DNA of 64,000 bases from Mactromeris polynyma (lineage: Eukaryota > Mollusca > Bivalvia > Venerida > Mactridae): contig JASFXZ010000012.1 of the NCBI GenBank assembly GCA_032209605.1, positions 6,014,001-6,078,000 of the forward strand, in the 5' to 3' direction. This document shows, piece after piece, positions 52,901 through 61,912 of this stretch (the stretch's first letter is position 1; every line of letters begins with the position of its first letter). A program made the translations under genes and the position numbers. The notes below the pieces were generated by a model. The model had not been told where the DNA came from. It saw nothing but the letters and a program-made list of their open reading frames with translations, and ran no database searches.

Positions 52901-55900
52901 TGGTACTAAATAAAATAAATGAAAGTTGAAACATGTATCTGTTAGAAAGTGTAAATTACTGAAAATGGATTTTTTGGTCACTAATACAGGGACAGCTCAT
53001 CTACCTTATCTCTGATATATTCAAAGTCACAGCCATTTCTGTGTATTTTTTTCATGATATACCGTAGTTATTATTGAATGGCTATATAGATGAATGGTTG
53101 TTAATGATGAGCCTATATTCATGTACAGATATGAGCAACTTTGTATGGAAAGATAAACCACCCTATAGAAACAAAAAAGAAGAAAATTTACCAGCCCCTA
53201 TAAAATGGGAAAGGGTTATTGCAATTTAGACAGTACGGATTCTTAATGAGAATGAAAAACAATCTTATTTCAGTCCTCTCGTTTACATTGATCCTCTACA
53301 TGCCAATCTGTCTGTGTTATTTGTACACTTGTTTAAAGATGCTCTCAACGAATATGCGTATGATGCAGAGATAGCTGGACTGAAATACAGCCTTAGTAGT
53401 AGTAACTATGGGATAAATGTAAGTATGTTTCTATTCTCCTTGAAGGGAGGCAAACTGCACTGTTTGTTCATATTTTGTTTGTCCATCTGAGAATCACTTG
53501 AATATCAGTTAATACTTTTGAACAAATGAAGGGATTCCAATGTTAGGGGGTTTGTTGGATACAGGATAGAGTATCTTGGAGTTTGACATTTTAATATGAA
53601 TGGTCGATGTTTAAATACTCCCAGTAGATAATTGTTTGGAAATAAAAATAAATTAATTGTGGTGTTGGACTATACTGGATTTTACGCATGGTAAATATTT
53701 GTAATATGTATACATGTATTTTAGCTATCTGTCAAAGGTTACAGTGACAAGCTCGATGTACTGCTAAAAAAGATTGTGGAAAAGATGGTCACATTCAATA
53801 TTGATGCAAAACGCTTTGAAATTCTCAAGGAAATGGTATGTACATTGTATTATATATATCGGCTTCCTCATTTAGATAGGTTAGTTTCAATTCCACCCTT
53901 CGATTGATTGAACTGACATCTCTATTTGCTTCCCTGTCTATTTATTCATGTGTCTACTTAAAATGGTGTTTTGTGATTCATAACTGTATTACATTTGTTC
54001 TTTAAACAACAAGTTTTGTTGACTGTAATGTTTTCAAAGACTTTTTGCTTTAAGGCAATATCAGAAGTTACTTCATATGTTACAGGTCATAAGTGGAGAT
54101 TGCCTAAAGAAATGCTTTACAGTTTAGCATCATGACTTACAATTATTGGTGTTATATGCCTCCACCTGGAACCATAACTCTGTGAACCATGAACATATTT
54201 CTCTTACAATGGTTGTAACCCTTTGTTTCCAGTATTGTCGTACATTGAAGAACTTCCACGCAGAACAACCACACCATCATGCTGTGTATTTTACATCTGT
54301 TGTGATGTCTGAATTATTGTGGACACAAGTGGAACTGCTGGATAGTTTAGAAGGTATTTATGTCCTTGTGGACTGTCTTACAGATGGACAGACAGTGTGA
54401 TCGCTATATGCCTTCCTTTGAGGCCCTTACAGAATGTATATAAACTGAACATTACTAGTTTACATGAAATTTGCCAGTCCATGTGACATGAGCACTGACA
54501 ATTTAGTACTATAAATGAACCTGTGAAAGTTGTACATGTCAGAGCCTAAGCATTGATGTCTTTCTGAATGACTGCTTACAAACCTAAACCTGTTTGATGA
54601 TGAGATACTGCTTCAAGAATAACCTAAACCTGTTTGATGATGAGATACTGCTTCAAGAATAACCTAAACCTGTTTGATGATGAGATACTGCTTCAAGAAT
54701 AACCTAAACCTGTTTGATGATGAGATACTGCTTCAAGAATAAGTCAGATCAGATCAGTAGTTTCTCCTTCTGTCCTACGCATTTTTTTCTGCTGCATTTT
54801 TTAACAATTATAAGTGATTCTAATGATTCTTTGCTCAACTGTTAAGCATGATGTAAAGGTGTGTGACATGCCTGTGTCATGTATGTATTGTCAAGGTGAA
54901 GTGCTGTTTTATATACCGCAAACACATGACTATAATATCTGGACCATTACATTTTAAAATAGGTGTATTGAAATGGTCAGGTTATCTGAAAACTTGACAG
55001 AGAAAAAGCCACGGTTGTGTTTAGAAAAATAAACATAACAGCGTTTATAGTTTATGCATAGGACTTTTCCTTACCTAGATTGACATGGATTGGTCCTGAA
55101 AGTTAATTCACCTGTTCACAGTCAGTCTAACAGCACTTCACCAGTAGTTAACTTATGAACTTTATCTAACAGATAACCAGTACCTGTAATATAAACTTTT
55201 CACATTTTTAAGCAACGAATGTCTCTATAAACTTCAAATCCTTGTTGATTTCAGAGGTGACATTAGACAAACTGAATGCCTTCCTACCTCAGCTGTTTTC
55301 CAGAATGTACATTGAGGGTCTTGTGTACGGTAATGTAACAAAACAGGTCAGTATGAACATCCAGAATTGATACACTTAGTTATTATCACAATGATCTGTA
55401 TAAGTGATGTATCCCTACACATCCCCTAATATTTTCTTGTAGTATGTCCCAAATTTTACAGACATGAGATTTTAGTATGTAGGTAAATGAAAAGATCTCA
55501 TTTGTATTGAACTTGGCCATTTAGAATATGAGTGGATCTATGACGTGGCCAAAAATATTGGGGTCAGTTGGTCAGAAATATTTTATCCTCTATATTGTTA
55601 TTTGACAGAGAAAGTGAAAACTTGTGTGAGGGTTTGATGAGATAAGTTTGATTTTGATTGTTTAACAAAGTTTTAAATAGCCAACATGTGTAGAAAATGG
55701 TCTGTTTCCAGTGATTTAAAATCAGTTTAGAAATTGCAAGTTACAGTAACAAGTTTTGTTCTGTAGAATAAAAAAGACAACATTGAAGGTCATTTAAGAG
55801 TTACCTGGACTACACATGTTTTGTCTGGCCTTAATTCATATGTAGACTAAATTTTAGAAAGCTTTAGACATGACATGTTTGGTGGAGGATGTCTTAAAGA

Positions 55901-58900
55901 AAGAGGTTTCTACCAAAGAACTGTTACCTAGTCAACGTAAACGTCTACGAGAAATTCAGCTTCCTGATGGTAAGTGTATGATGATACTGATTGTTTTAGC
56001 AAGTTAATACATCTATATTGTGGAAATGTATGCTTTCATTTAAGGATTTTCAACTCACTTTCCAGCAACATGGTCAATATCAAAATTTTAGAGACATTAA
56101 AATCATATATTTATTAATTTGCAGTTAATTTCCTCAAAATGTTGAAACTATTTTTATCACATAACTTGCACTCCAGGAGTGGCATAAAGACTAGTTTCAT
56201 AAAAACAATATCAAATAAGCACTCATGTAAGATCCTCTTTTTAACATATTTTCCAATTTGATAAAATAATTTTCTTAATATTGTATAATAATGTATTGTC
56301 TCCATGATGATTTGATTGAAAATTACATGTTAATGGATGTATCCTCCAATGTTTAATATATGTAGATAAGTTAACAGTTACTTATAGACAGACAGGTTAG
56401 TGCTGGTTGAAAATCCAGGAACACCAATTACTTCATATTAGATGCATATTTATCTGAAACAAGAAATATCTTTAAACAATTTTTTTTAGATAGAATGATG
56501 TCTTCCGGTATGCTAAATGAAATAATGGTTTTATGCAACATGTTGAAAAATAATCCTTACAAAAGATTAACTCAGATCTACATTTACTATAATCATGGAC
56601 CTGTCTTATCAGGATCATTTTATATATGCTGTTTTCTCGTAGATTCGTGCCCCTAGGCAGCTACTGCAAGTTCATTCAGTACACAGTTAACTTACATATT
56701 TTTCATTTTAAACTAAAAAAACATTAATGTAAACAATTATGTTCAAAGTTTGAAGCAATATTTGTTTATGTTTTGCAATGAAACATGTGCTTAAACACAG
56801 AAGATCAGTGATCTGAATCATCTGGAAGATTTCTCATTAGATTCGTGCCCCTGGGAAATCTGCCTCGTTCTGGTTTGTAAACAATTTGATGACATAAAAA
56901 GATGATGCAATATCATGACGAAATATATCTCGGTTAACTTGTCCAATGAATGTGACTTCACTTTGTGTTTTTTTTTGTGTTTTGTTATTTTCTGACAAAA
57001 CTATGTTTGACAATAAATGAAAAATTTGCAATATCAGATGATAAATATAAAATGTGAAACAAAGCGTTTACTGTAGTATCATTTGAATTCGCGCAGGTCT
57101 AATTTTCGCGTATTTCGTGCTAGAGACGAAGCGCGAATTTAAGTCCGCGCGATTATTAAACTTCCGAAATTAACATGGCTATCCGAATTTTTGTCTGTCC
57201 GAAAATGTGTGTATATGCACTTACGTTTTTTTCTTTTCATAATATGTCGCTGTTTTTTCTGATAATCTGTGTGGAATAATTAGGAACATGGAATATTTTG
57301 ACACAGTTTGATTACTAGTACGTAAGAGTGGTTTAAACGGAACATTAATCCATAAATTGATTTTTCTTTGTTTACGATGTTTATATAAAGAATACACAAC
57401 TGCATAAAATCGTTGTCATCCGGAGTGCACGCACTGCAACTTTTTTCTTCATACTTTAGTTCTTGAACAATTCGTACAGTCGTGTCAATTAATGCCAATT
57501 AATCGTTGGACGTGTCATATTGTTTGTGGTATTGTTATGGGGTATGTTTTAATTCGTTCCCGACTGGTTCGCTGAAATAACTTGTCAAACTCATAACCAA
57601 AAATGTAAAATCGGGATACCAGGGAATCAAGCGTTTGGTGACACTGATCAAAATACGACGCGAACCTCGCTAGTCATGTTGTTTATTCAAGTTTCACACG
57701 TTTCTATTGTATTCAGATATGACAATTGGCAAAAAAATTGTTAATTGGCGACTTATTACAGAGAGTAAATACGCAGAATATTGCTATTTACAGCTTATGA
57801 TACGGATGTACGAAATAACACGCGCTGAGATACCATCATTTTTTCTTCAAAAATTTAAAATGCGCGAATTTAGGCCCGCGCGAAACTGCCTTTTTTGCTG
57901 TTTGCGCGAAATTTCACCCCCGCGAATTTAAGTGATACTACAGTAACTTGTAAATATTTGGATTAAGTGCTAACTTAGCTATTTATTATGACTTGACTGT
58001 AATTAGGTCAAATGTAGCAAGCAGGCAGTTGGAAAATATTGATTTTTGAGGAGCACTAATTTGGTGAGAAGGCACAAATGGATGAGAAAGTGGCAAACAT
58101 GGTTAAACATATAAACTACTTCCGGCAAAATTCAAACTGCTAACAAACGCACATCTTACGTAAACCCGGTTTGGTGCCTCTTAGGTGAAAGAAAACCCCG
58201 TTTGGTGCCTCTTAGGTGAAAGAAAACCCCGTTTGGTGCCTCTTGGGTGAAAGAAAACCCCGTTTGGTGCCTCTTGGGTGAAAGAAAACCCCGTTTGGTG
58301 CCTCTTGGGTGAAAGAAAACCCCGTTTGGTGCCTCTTGGGTGAAAATCTGATTGGTCAGATTTTAAAAAGCCTGCTTCGAGGACAACATTTGGTTGGTGA
58401 AAAATGTAGGTCAAAATCAAAGCCAAAAAAACTCAAGTGGGAACCCGCATATAAGATAATAAAACACAATTTTATATTCTAAATGTAGTCTTAATATTAT
58501 ATTTGGTGTTTTTCTCATTTTATTAAAGTTATTAATTTCTCATGTTTTCATTTATACCAGTAATGGCTTGCTTTTTCAAATTTCTTCCTGTGTTTTGTAT
58601 TCTATTTCTGGGTTTTAATTAACAGCTTAATCTTTGTTGGGTAGAAGCTTGTTTTCTTACTTCAGGCTTGAGATATTAATTCAACCAATAGTAGTATCAT
58701 GAAAGCTTTTACTTCATACAGCTTCTTTGTAACACATTTTCACTTCATGGTTTTAACTTTCTGTTATAGTTTTATCAAAGTCTATTTTAAGGTTGTTTTT
58801 GTGCAAAATTTTAGATGTTTGTACTATGTATTGAAGTAAGTGTGCACTTTTTTGTAATTTCTGTGTGTTTACAGGTTGTTACTACTTATACAACGAGACA

Positions 58901-61900
58901 AACAAAGTTCACAAAAGTTCAAGCATTGAGATATATTATCAATGTGGACAACAGGCAACAAGTACAAACATGCTGTTAGAGTTGTTTGTTCAGATAATCA
59001 GTGAACCTTGTTTTGACATTCTTCGTACCAAGGAACAGTTAGGTATGTTGCTACAAATCCCTTCTAGGAGATTTTAGTTTTTTTGTGTGAATTAGGGTCG
59101 TGTTGACTCTTTCAGCCTCATGACAATGTTTTAGCTCACCTGAGCACTAGCTCATGCTGAGCTTTTAGGATCGTTGGATGTCCATCATGGTGCTTGTGTG
59201 TTGCAGGTCATTCATCAAGATTTTCTTTAAACAACATCTCCTATACCACTGAATGGAATGGATTTTGTCCAAACTTCACAGGAATAATCCTTGGGTGGGC
59301 CTCTTTCAAAGCTATATAAATCATTCCGGTCTGTTGCATTAGTAGGTCGCAGGAGCTAAAAATAGATTTTAAAAGTGTAAACTTTGAAAATCTTCTTGTC
59401 CACAACCATAAGGTTAAGAGCTTTGATATTTGGTGTGAAGCATTGTCTAGTGGTCCTCTTACAAGATTGTTTAAATTATTGATTGCCGTCAAAAAACATG
59501 GCCGCCACTCTGTTCCCTATTTGTATATATTTAAAACTATAAAAGACATCTGATCCTAAACCACTGAATAGATTTTGACCAAATTTTGTAGAAATGAGCC
59601 TTAGGTGAGTCTTTTTCGAAGTTATAAATGATTCTGGTCTATTGCATGAGTAGGTCACATGAGCTAAAAATAGATTTTAAAAATGAACTTCTTGTACGAA
59701 ACCATAAGGTTTAAGAGGTTTGGTATTTTGTGTGTAGCATTGTCAAGACATCCTCTTACAAGATGCATAAATTATTAAGTTCAGTCAAAAACATGATCGT
59801 CAGGAGGCGGTCCTTGTTAAAGTGACAACTTAAAAAATCTTCTTGTCCAAAACCATAAGGTGTAGAGTTTTGATATTTAATGTGTGAACCTCTTCCAAGA
59901 TTGTATAAATAATTAAGTTCCGTCAAAAAACATGGCTGTCAGGGGCATTGCTTTGGTGCCTTTATGCATATAGTGGAAACTATTAACAACATCTCCCACT
60001 AAAATGCTTAATGGATTTTTATTGAACCTATACCAATTAGGTATATTAGTCTTATTCAGTCAGAATGGCAGTGTACTCAGATGAGTGATATAGGGCCATG
60101 ATGGCCCTCTTGTTTTGAAGAGACTCAGGGTGACATTAATTCCTTGCAATTGTTTGCATATTCAACCTTAATGTTCATATTGAGTCTCTTAACAATTGTA
60201 TACAGTATGTAGGCCAGACTTGAAAAAATAGTGGTGGGGTATACTTTCTTGCTTCTCACAAAATATAATATTTGTATTGACCTTCATCCTGATTCATGAC
60301 CAAATTCTTAGTTGCTTATGTTAAGGAACCAGTCTGTGCTGGTTAAAACCCATGAATACAAATGAAGACGGTGTCTGATTATGCGTACATAAAATATAAA
60401 GATCAGATACCAATATCTGTTCTTTAAGGACCAATGTCTCATCTTTCTTTAGCCTACACCTGTCAACAAACACCATTCCATTATCTGTTTAATGAGGATT
60501 GTTCTTTTGCAATGTCTACTTTTTTCAAAAGAAGTTTTATTTTATAATGTAATAAATACCAAAATGAAATATTAAATAATGAGATTTATGGATTATAGCA
60601 ATCGGTCAATATCATTTTTTCTTATCAGGAAATACAATTTACTTCAAAGATGTAATAATTACTCCAAGTATGAAATAATTTACCACAGATAATTATCAAT
60701 TACTCCTCAAATTCAATAATTATCCTGAAGATTCAATGACAGTGTTGAAACCAAAATTGACCATTGGATGAAAGTAGACTTCTGAAATATGTACATGTAC
60801 AAGAATTCTTAGGTTTACCAATACTTTGTGAAAGTCATTTGTCCATACACATGGGGAAGTTTTTCTAGGCATTTCAGAAATATATGTAACAACTTTTCTA
60901 ACACACCCTGGTTTATGGTTGATATTTCTGTCAAGTGCAAACTTGTCCGTAAAATGTGAACTATGGTGTGCTAAAGAAAGTTGACAACCTTTAAATGACA
61001 AGGCTTAGAAGGTATCTTGTTAGGGGTACTGGTGGTTCATAGTCTCACATTAATAGACTTGAAATTGAATTGAGTTTCTGTCACTGCCACATAAGTTGGC
61101 AAACTTAATCATCAAAGGTAAACAAATTGCATGTTAGGGAAACAGACCTTACATTATACATATACCTAAATCTAAAGACTTACAAGGCTAACTGAGCACA
61201 CATGAGATGTTAAAGTCCTTATAGCAAGTGAAAGTCACTATGCCTTGCCAGTAGCTTTGTTTTTCTGTCAAAGGAATATAAATATTCTGCTCAAAGAAGT
61301 TGAGATATGTCCAAACCCTAGACCCATCTATGTTTATATGAAATACCTTGACCTTCGTTTATACATTTCTAGTGACCTTGATTTTCAGGTTACATTGTAT
61401 TTAGTGGAATTAGAAGGCAAAGTGGGGTACAAGGACTTCGAGTTATTGTGCAGTCAGACAGAACGCCTGAGTATTTGGAAAGCAGGATTGAAGCTTTTCT
61501 TCATAGTACAAAGGTAATACATTCCATAATTTGACAAAAAGGATCAACCTTTCAATTTTCCATACTGGTTTGAATTATAGATGTGTAGGACTGTCCTTGA
61601 ACCATGGCATGGAAAGTATTGGTCCATATTTCATAGAAAGCTAAAAGGAATTGTATGTTCACCAAAAGTACAGACAGTTGTTATATTATCTACAGCATGT
61701 AAATAAGAAGGTAAGAATGGAGATATTTCAATAATTTCACTGATTTTTCTGTTTTTCTGACCAGGACTTGCTTGTAAAAATGAGTGATGAAGAGTTTCAG
61801 AAGCATATATCTGCACTGGCTACGAAACGACTTGAAAAACCTAAGAAAATGGCGGCACAGTCGTCAAGATACTGGGCTGAAATTGTGTCCGAACACTACA

Positions 61901-61912
61901 ACTTTGATAGAG
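28800..61912 (+). CDS. IDE: insulin-degrading enzyme (IDE), M16A zinc metallopeptidase; 3' partial
   Basis: IDE (insulysin) cuts insulin, amyloid-beta and other short peptides inside a two-half chamber, mainly in the cytosol. Twenty-four plus-strand exons with GT...AG borders keep phase throughout and give 881 full codons from the ATG at 28813. Features by residue: zinc site H69-F-C-E72-H73 with third ligand E150 (77 residues on, the family's inverted HxxEH spacing); HEG exosite segment near 301; R785 and Y792 in RTKEQLGY, the substrate-holding pair. Against human IDE the offset is 39 residues at both the zinc site and Y792, so there is no net indel between. M1 therefore falls near the human internal Met42 used for the cytosolic form. 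The first visible exon starts at an acceptor, so a leader exon is upstream. Roughly 100 C-terminal residues lie past the window. No frameshift or stop was seen; I judge it functional. Confidence 0.95.
29769..29845 (+). CDS. IDE: IDE exon b, zinc-binding HFCEH
   Basis: Residues 56-81. Encodes [16 protein letters not shown] with the inverted zinc motif HxxEH (H69, E72, H73; E72 is the catalytic base). Acceptor CATTTCAG, donor GT at 29846. Confidence 0.95.
30094..30120 (+). CDS. IDE: IDE exon c, 27-nt micro-exon
   Basis: Nine codons, YPEENEYNK (residues 82-90), between TTTCAG and GTATGT. In phase with both neighbours and matches IDE at this point, so it is real despite its size. Confidence 0.9.
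30178..30339. repeat. dispersed repeat 'A', 5' fragment
   Basis: Begins near AGCTTTTAGGATCGTTGG and carries the family phrases for the first 160 bases, then is interrupted by the hAT-like element at 30340. Lies in the intron after the first micro-exon. Confidence 0.5.
30340..31155. mobile_element. hAT-like non-autonomous element
   Basis: The termini are inverted repeats: left AGGGCTAGCGCTGGC at 30340, right GCCAGTGCGAGCCCT ending at 31155. The flanking octamers ACTTGATC and GCTTGATG agree at six of eight positions, as expected of an aged 8-bp hAT target duplication. Subterminal CTTGAGCCAAT motifs recur at both ends. No transposase frame inside; non-autonomous. Confidence 0.6.
31141..31556. 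repeat. minisatellite built from the hAT-like terminus
   Basis: Five tandem copies of a 30-bp unit (GCCAGCGCGAGCCCTGCTTG plus ATGAGACTGG), then longer units of about 55 bp that add ATAATCCTATCAGAATATTG and GCTAATG before the same core. The core is the right TIR of the element at 30340-31155 plus its flanking bases. Frames at 31085-31355 are repeat products. Confidence 0.85.
31732..31835 (+). CDS. IDE: IDE exon d
   Basis: Residues 91-125, [20 protein letters not shown] then [28 protein letters not shown] is a hallmark strand next to the active site in M16 peptidases. Donor GT at 31836. Confidence 0.95.
32345..32600. repeat. probable dispersed repeat fragment
   Basis: Contains CTGTCCGTCTGTCTAC, GGTTGGATACCAGGCAAAC and GAGTTATGGCCCTTTGATG, phrases I associate with bivalve dispersed repeats. 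Only one copy is seen in this window, so the call rests on resemblance. Confidence 0.3.
33420..33614 (+). repeat. 65-bp tandem repeat triplicating the IDE exon e 3' splice site
   Basis: Each unit ends in TATGTCTCTCTTCAG followed by GTTTGCTCAG or GTTAGCTCAG, the same as the acceptor and first bases of IDE exon e. Acceptors end at 33484, 33549 and 33614, spaced exactly 65. Only the last keeps the reading frame into the exon; 65 and 130 are not multiples of three. Confidence 0.85.
33615..33784 (+). CDS. IDE: IDE exon e, third zinc ligand
   Basis: Residues 125-182. Encodes [14 protein letters not shown], where E150 of DSE is the third zinc ligand and E143 the conserved helper Glu, then [13 protein letters not shown] and KFGTG. 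Its acceptor is the last of three tandem copies (see repeat at 33420-33614). Donor GT at 33785. Confidence 0.95.
34345..34510. repeat. 30-bp minisatellite (CA-rich), about 5 copies
   Basis: Unit of 30 bases, CACAATCACATACAAACAAG plus CATACACATA, decaying into CACACA at the right. Open frames on both strands here are repeat products. Confidence 0.85.
34661..35110. repeat. 41-bp minisatellite, 11 copies
   Basis: Unit of 41 bases starting TACAATAGCATTACATCTGT and ending GTAGATCTGTGTA; copies nearly identical (one A substitution in the third), suggesting recent expansion or homogenisation. Lies in the IDE intron between exons e and f. Confidence 0.9.
35519..36839. mobile_element. pogo/Tigger-like non-autonomous element
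   Basis: The ends are inverted: left CAGTCGACTCTCGTTAAGAC, right GTCCTAACGAGAGTCAACTG, each flanked by TA (35517-35518, 36840-36841). Several subterminal repeats (TCGTCTTAACCGACAAAAAT-like) lie near the right end. CAGT...CTCGTTA ends with TA duplication are typical of pogo/Tigger. No transposase frame in the 1.3 kb interior. Confidence 0.65.
37097..37219 (+). CDS. IDE: IDE exon f
   Basis: Residues 182-223: [40 protein letters not shown]. YYSSNxM is a conserved M16 block. Acceptor TTTCAAG, donor GTAAAG. Confidence 0.93.
37674..37876 (+). CDS. IDE: IDE exon g
   Basis: Residues 223-290: [20 protein letters not shown], then [20 protein letters not shown] and YYKTN. The donor is GTCAGT after AAGACAAAT; the open frame runs on a further 87 bases but that part does not match IDE and reaches into a TIR element that starts at 37914. 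Confidence 0.9.
37914..38092. mobile_element. 179-bp pogo-like MITE next to IDE exon g
   Basis: The ends are inverted: left CAGTGAGACCTCCTTCATTC, right GAATAAATGAGGTCTGACTG, flanked by TA (37912-37913, 38093-38094). Starts 37 bases after the exon g donor. Its ends share the CAGT...ACTG style of the 35519 element but differ further in. Confidence 0.65.
38542..38614 (+). CDS. IDE: IDE exon h, HEG exosite region
   Basis: Residues 291-315: [29 protein letters not shown] lies in the exosite that anchors substrate N-termini in IDE. Acceptor TATTGCAG, donor GTAAGG. Confidence 0.95.
39116..39208 (+). CDS. IDE: IDE exon i
   Basis: Residues 315-346: [31 protein letters not shown]. Acceptor is ATATAAAG, weak in pyrimidines but the only one that keeps phase. 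Donor GT at 39209. Confidence 0.92.
39296..40290. repeat. CCTAAAAT-rich repeat and a 309-bp tandem duplication
   Basis: From 39310 to 39600 phrases like AAAATTCCTAAAAA and CCTAAAATTC recur many times. From about 39680 to 40290 a unit of about 309 bases is present twice (TTTACCAGTGGAT at 39711 and 40020; AGCCCTAAAAT-like at both ends; GTCAGAAGCTGCT closes each). Similar AAACCCTTATTTTTGC sequence lies at about 36935. Confidence 0.6.
40826..40917 (+). CDS. IDE: IDE exon j
   Basis: Residues 346-376: [31 protein letters not shown]. Acceptor TTTTTTCAG, donor GTATGT. Confidence 0.92.
41029..41845. repeat. dispersed repeat 'B', copy 1
   Basis: Opens with a small hairpin (TATGCCCTCC...GGGCATA), followed by TTTGCACATGTCAGTCC. 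The body has internal repeats of 100-150 bases marked by GGTCAAGGTCACAGGGGTCA variants, CAATAACTCGAGAACACC and CCTCAAACTTGGT, and it ends TCAAACATCTCTTGTTCAAG. A second copy is at 46163-47210. The frames at 41190-41406 are not coding. Confidence 0.6.
41966..42046 (+). CDS. IDE: IDE exon k
   Basis: Residues 377-403: [36 protein letters not shown] block is characteristic of IDE. Donor GTATGT. Confidence 0.93.
42598..42701 (+). CDS. IDE: IDE exon l
   Basis: Residues 404-438: [35 protein letters not shown]. Donor GTACCA at 42702; the 44-bp satellite begins within a few bases of this splice site. Confidence 0.9.
42706..43814. repeat. 44-bp satellite, about 25 copies
   Basis: Unit of 44 bases (CAAGACATTATGACATAGAT, GCTTATACTGTAGCTATATG, TAAA) with clustered variants (GCATATACTG, GTAGCTACATG, TAATTAGAC). 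Begins four bases after the exon l donor GT and runs directly into the 35-bp array. Confidence 0.92.
43815..44370. repeat. 35-bp satellite, about 16 copies
   Basis: Unit of 35 bases (TAGAGGTGTGATACAGGGTT, TGCATGGAGATATGA). No stop occurs in any minus-strand frame of the unit and 35 is not a multiple of three, so all three minus frames stay open (183-275 codons) and each encodes the same 35-residue cycle shifted. These long frames are therefore repeat products. Confidence 0.92.
44717..44819 (+). CDS. IDE: IDE exon m
   Basis: Residues 438-472: [34 protein letters not shown]. This is the end of the N-terminal half, close to the hinge. Acceptor TTTTCAG, donor GTCAGT. Confidence 0.93.
46163..47210. 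repeat. dispersed repeat 'B', copy 2
   Basis: Opens TATGCCCCTCC...GGGCATATTGCTTTGCACATG, has the same internal GGTCAAGGTCACAGGGGTCA units as copy 1, and closes with GAGGGGGCATAAAG and CAAATATCTCTTGTTAA near 47190-47220. Lies between IDE exons m and n. Confidence 0.6.
47211..47388. repeat. 44-bp minisatellite, 4 copies, at the end of repeat B
   Basis: Unit of 44 bases starting TCTCTTGTTAATATTTGCAT. The first 10 bases are the terminus of repeat B copy 2, so the array includes the repeat end plus its flank. Confidence 0.85.
47519..47614 (+). CDS. IDE: IDE exon n (hinge region)
   Basis: Residues 473-504: [32 protein letters not shown]. PENNxFIPTxF fits the hinge between the two halves. Donor GTGATT. 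Confidence 0.92.
48128..48154 (+). CDS. IDE: IDE exon o, second 27-nt micro-exon
   Basis: Nine codons, QTPLPNVVK (residues 505-513), between TTTTTTACAG and GTAAGA, in phase with both neighbours. Matches the IDE hinge. Confidence 0.88.
48345..48420 (+). repeat. tRNA-like SINE trace
   Basis: Contains GGTTAGCACAGCGGGAAGAG and, about 35 bases on, GGTGCCGAGTTTAATTGTC, resembling A- and B-box spacing of a decayed tRNA-derived SINE. The match to box consensus is weak. Confidence 0.3.
48632..48714 (+). CDS. IDE: IDE exon p
   Basis: Residues 514-541: [28 protein letters not shown]. LWFKQDxxFxxPKA-type start of the C-terminal half. Donor GTACAG. Confidence 0.93.
49395..49785 (-). repeat. dispersed repeat 'D', inverted copy
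   Basis: Reads, on the minus strand, the same order of phrases as 23565-23995: GACTGGTATTC-side start, TTGATTCCATG complement, GCCAATTAACAACTTTATTG, GGGAATTAACTCGTAATCTG, and the CGGGAG end near 49425. Confidence 0.55.
49785..52525. repeat. GGACATTAGCCCC composite satellite with inverted flanking copies
   Basis: The main array (about 50458-51905) mixes a 32-bp unit (CATTCTTTTGCACATGCGGA, CATTAGCCCCTT) and a 22-bp unit (CAACATAGGACATTAGCCCC or GGACTTTGGCCCC) in changing order. The short flanking sets (49785-49925 and 52385-52525) carry the complement, GGGGCTAATGTCC and AAAATCATGAAGGGGCT, so they are inverted relative to the main array. No coding sense. Confidence 0.85.
53274..53418 (+). CDS. 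IDE: IDE exon q
   Basis: Residues 541-589: [49 protein letters not shown]. The intron before it is about 4.6 kb of nested repeats. Donor GTAAGT. Confidence 0.94.
53725..53835 (+). CDS. IDE: IDE exon r
   Basis: Residues 590-626: [37 protein letters not shown]. Acceptor TATTTTAG, donor GTATGT. Confidence 0.94.
54233..54353 (+). CDS. IDE: IDE exon s
   Basis: Residues 627-667: [40 protein letters not shown]. NFxAEQPHxHAxY is a conserved IDE block. Donor GTATTT. Confidence 0.93.
54581..54740. repeat. 40-bp minisatellite, 4 identical copies
   Basis: Unit of 40 bases (AACCTAAACCTGTTTGATGA, TGAGATACTGCTTCAAGAAT) four times without visible change. In the IDE intron between exons s and t. Confidence 0.92.
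55255..55346 (+). CDS. IDE: IDE exon t
   Basis: Residues 667-697: [30 protein letters not shown]. The GN(V/I)TKQ turn is conserved. Donor GTCAGT. Confidence 0.92.
55858..55969 (+). CDS. IDE: IDE exon u
   Basis: Residues 698-735: [38 protein letters not shown]. Acceptor ATTTTAG, donor GTAAGT. Confidence 0.9.
57071..57943. mobile_element. TIR element with CTGTAGTATCA ends, containing repeat D sequence
   Basis: The termini are inverted: left CTGTAGTATCATTTGAATTC, right AATTTAAGTGATACTACAG, flanked by TA (57069-57070, 57944-57945). GCGCGAA motifs recur at both subterminal regions. The interior 57530-57775 matches repeat D (TATGGGGTATGTTTTAATTC, TTTATTCAAGTTTCACACG). Non-autonomous. Lies between IDE exons u and v. 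Confidence 0.65.
58163..58346. repeat. 31-bp minisatellite, 6 copies
   Basis: Unit of 31 bases (GTGCCTCTTGGGTGAAAGAA, AACCCCGTTTG). The minus-strand frame at 58181-58426 is a repeat product. Confidence 0.9.
58875..59042 (+). CDS. IDE: IDE exon v
   Basis: Residues 735-791: [20 protein letters not shown], then [20 protein letters not shown] and KEQLG. R785 of RTKEQLGY is one of two residues that hold substrate in the catalytic site. Donor GTATGT. Confidence 0.95.
59132..60117. repeat. dispersed repeat 'A', fullest copy
   Basis: Starts AGCTCACCTGAGCACTAGCT, then TTTTAGGATCGTTGGATGTC. It has three internal sub-units each with TCTTCTTGTCC...CCATAAGG and AAAAACATG, and ends GGGCCATGATGGCCCTCTTG. 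About 985 bp. No coding frame. In the IDE intron between exons v and w. Confidence 0.65.
61389..61513 (+). CDS. IDE: IDE exon w
   Basis: Residues 791-832: [43 protein letters not shown]792 completes the substrate-binding pair. The longer frame at 61245-61517 is out of phase with this reading. Donor GTAATA. Confidence 0.94.
61765..61912 (+). CDS. IDE: IDE exon x (last in window)
   Basis: Residues 833-882: [55 protein letters not shown] and YW.EI are conserved. Ends in phase 1 at GTATTT; the remaining C-terminal exon or exons are past 64000. Confidence 0.94.

Noticed and set aside
28800..61912. IDE as a pseudogene because of the repeats in it
   Set aside because: All 24 exons keep frame, splice sites and the catalytic residues.
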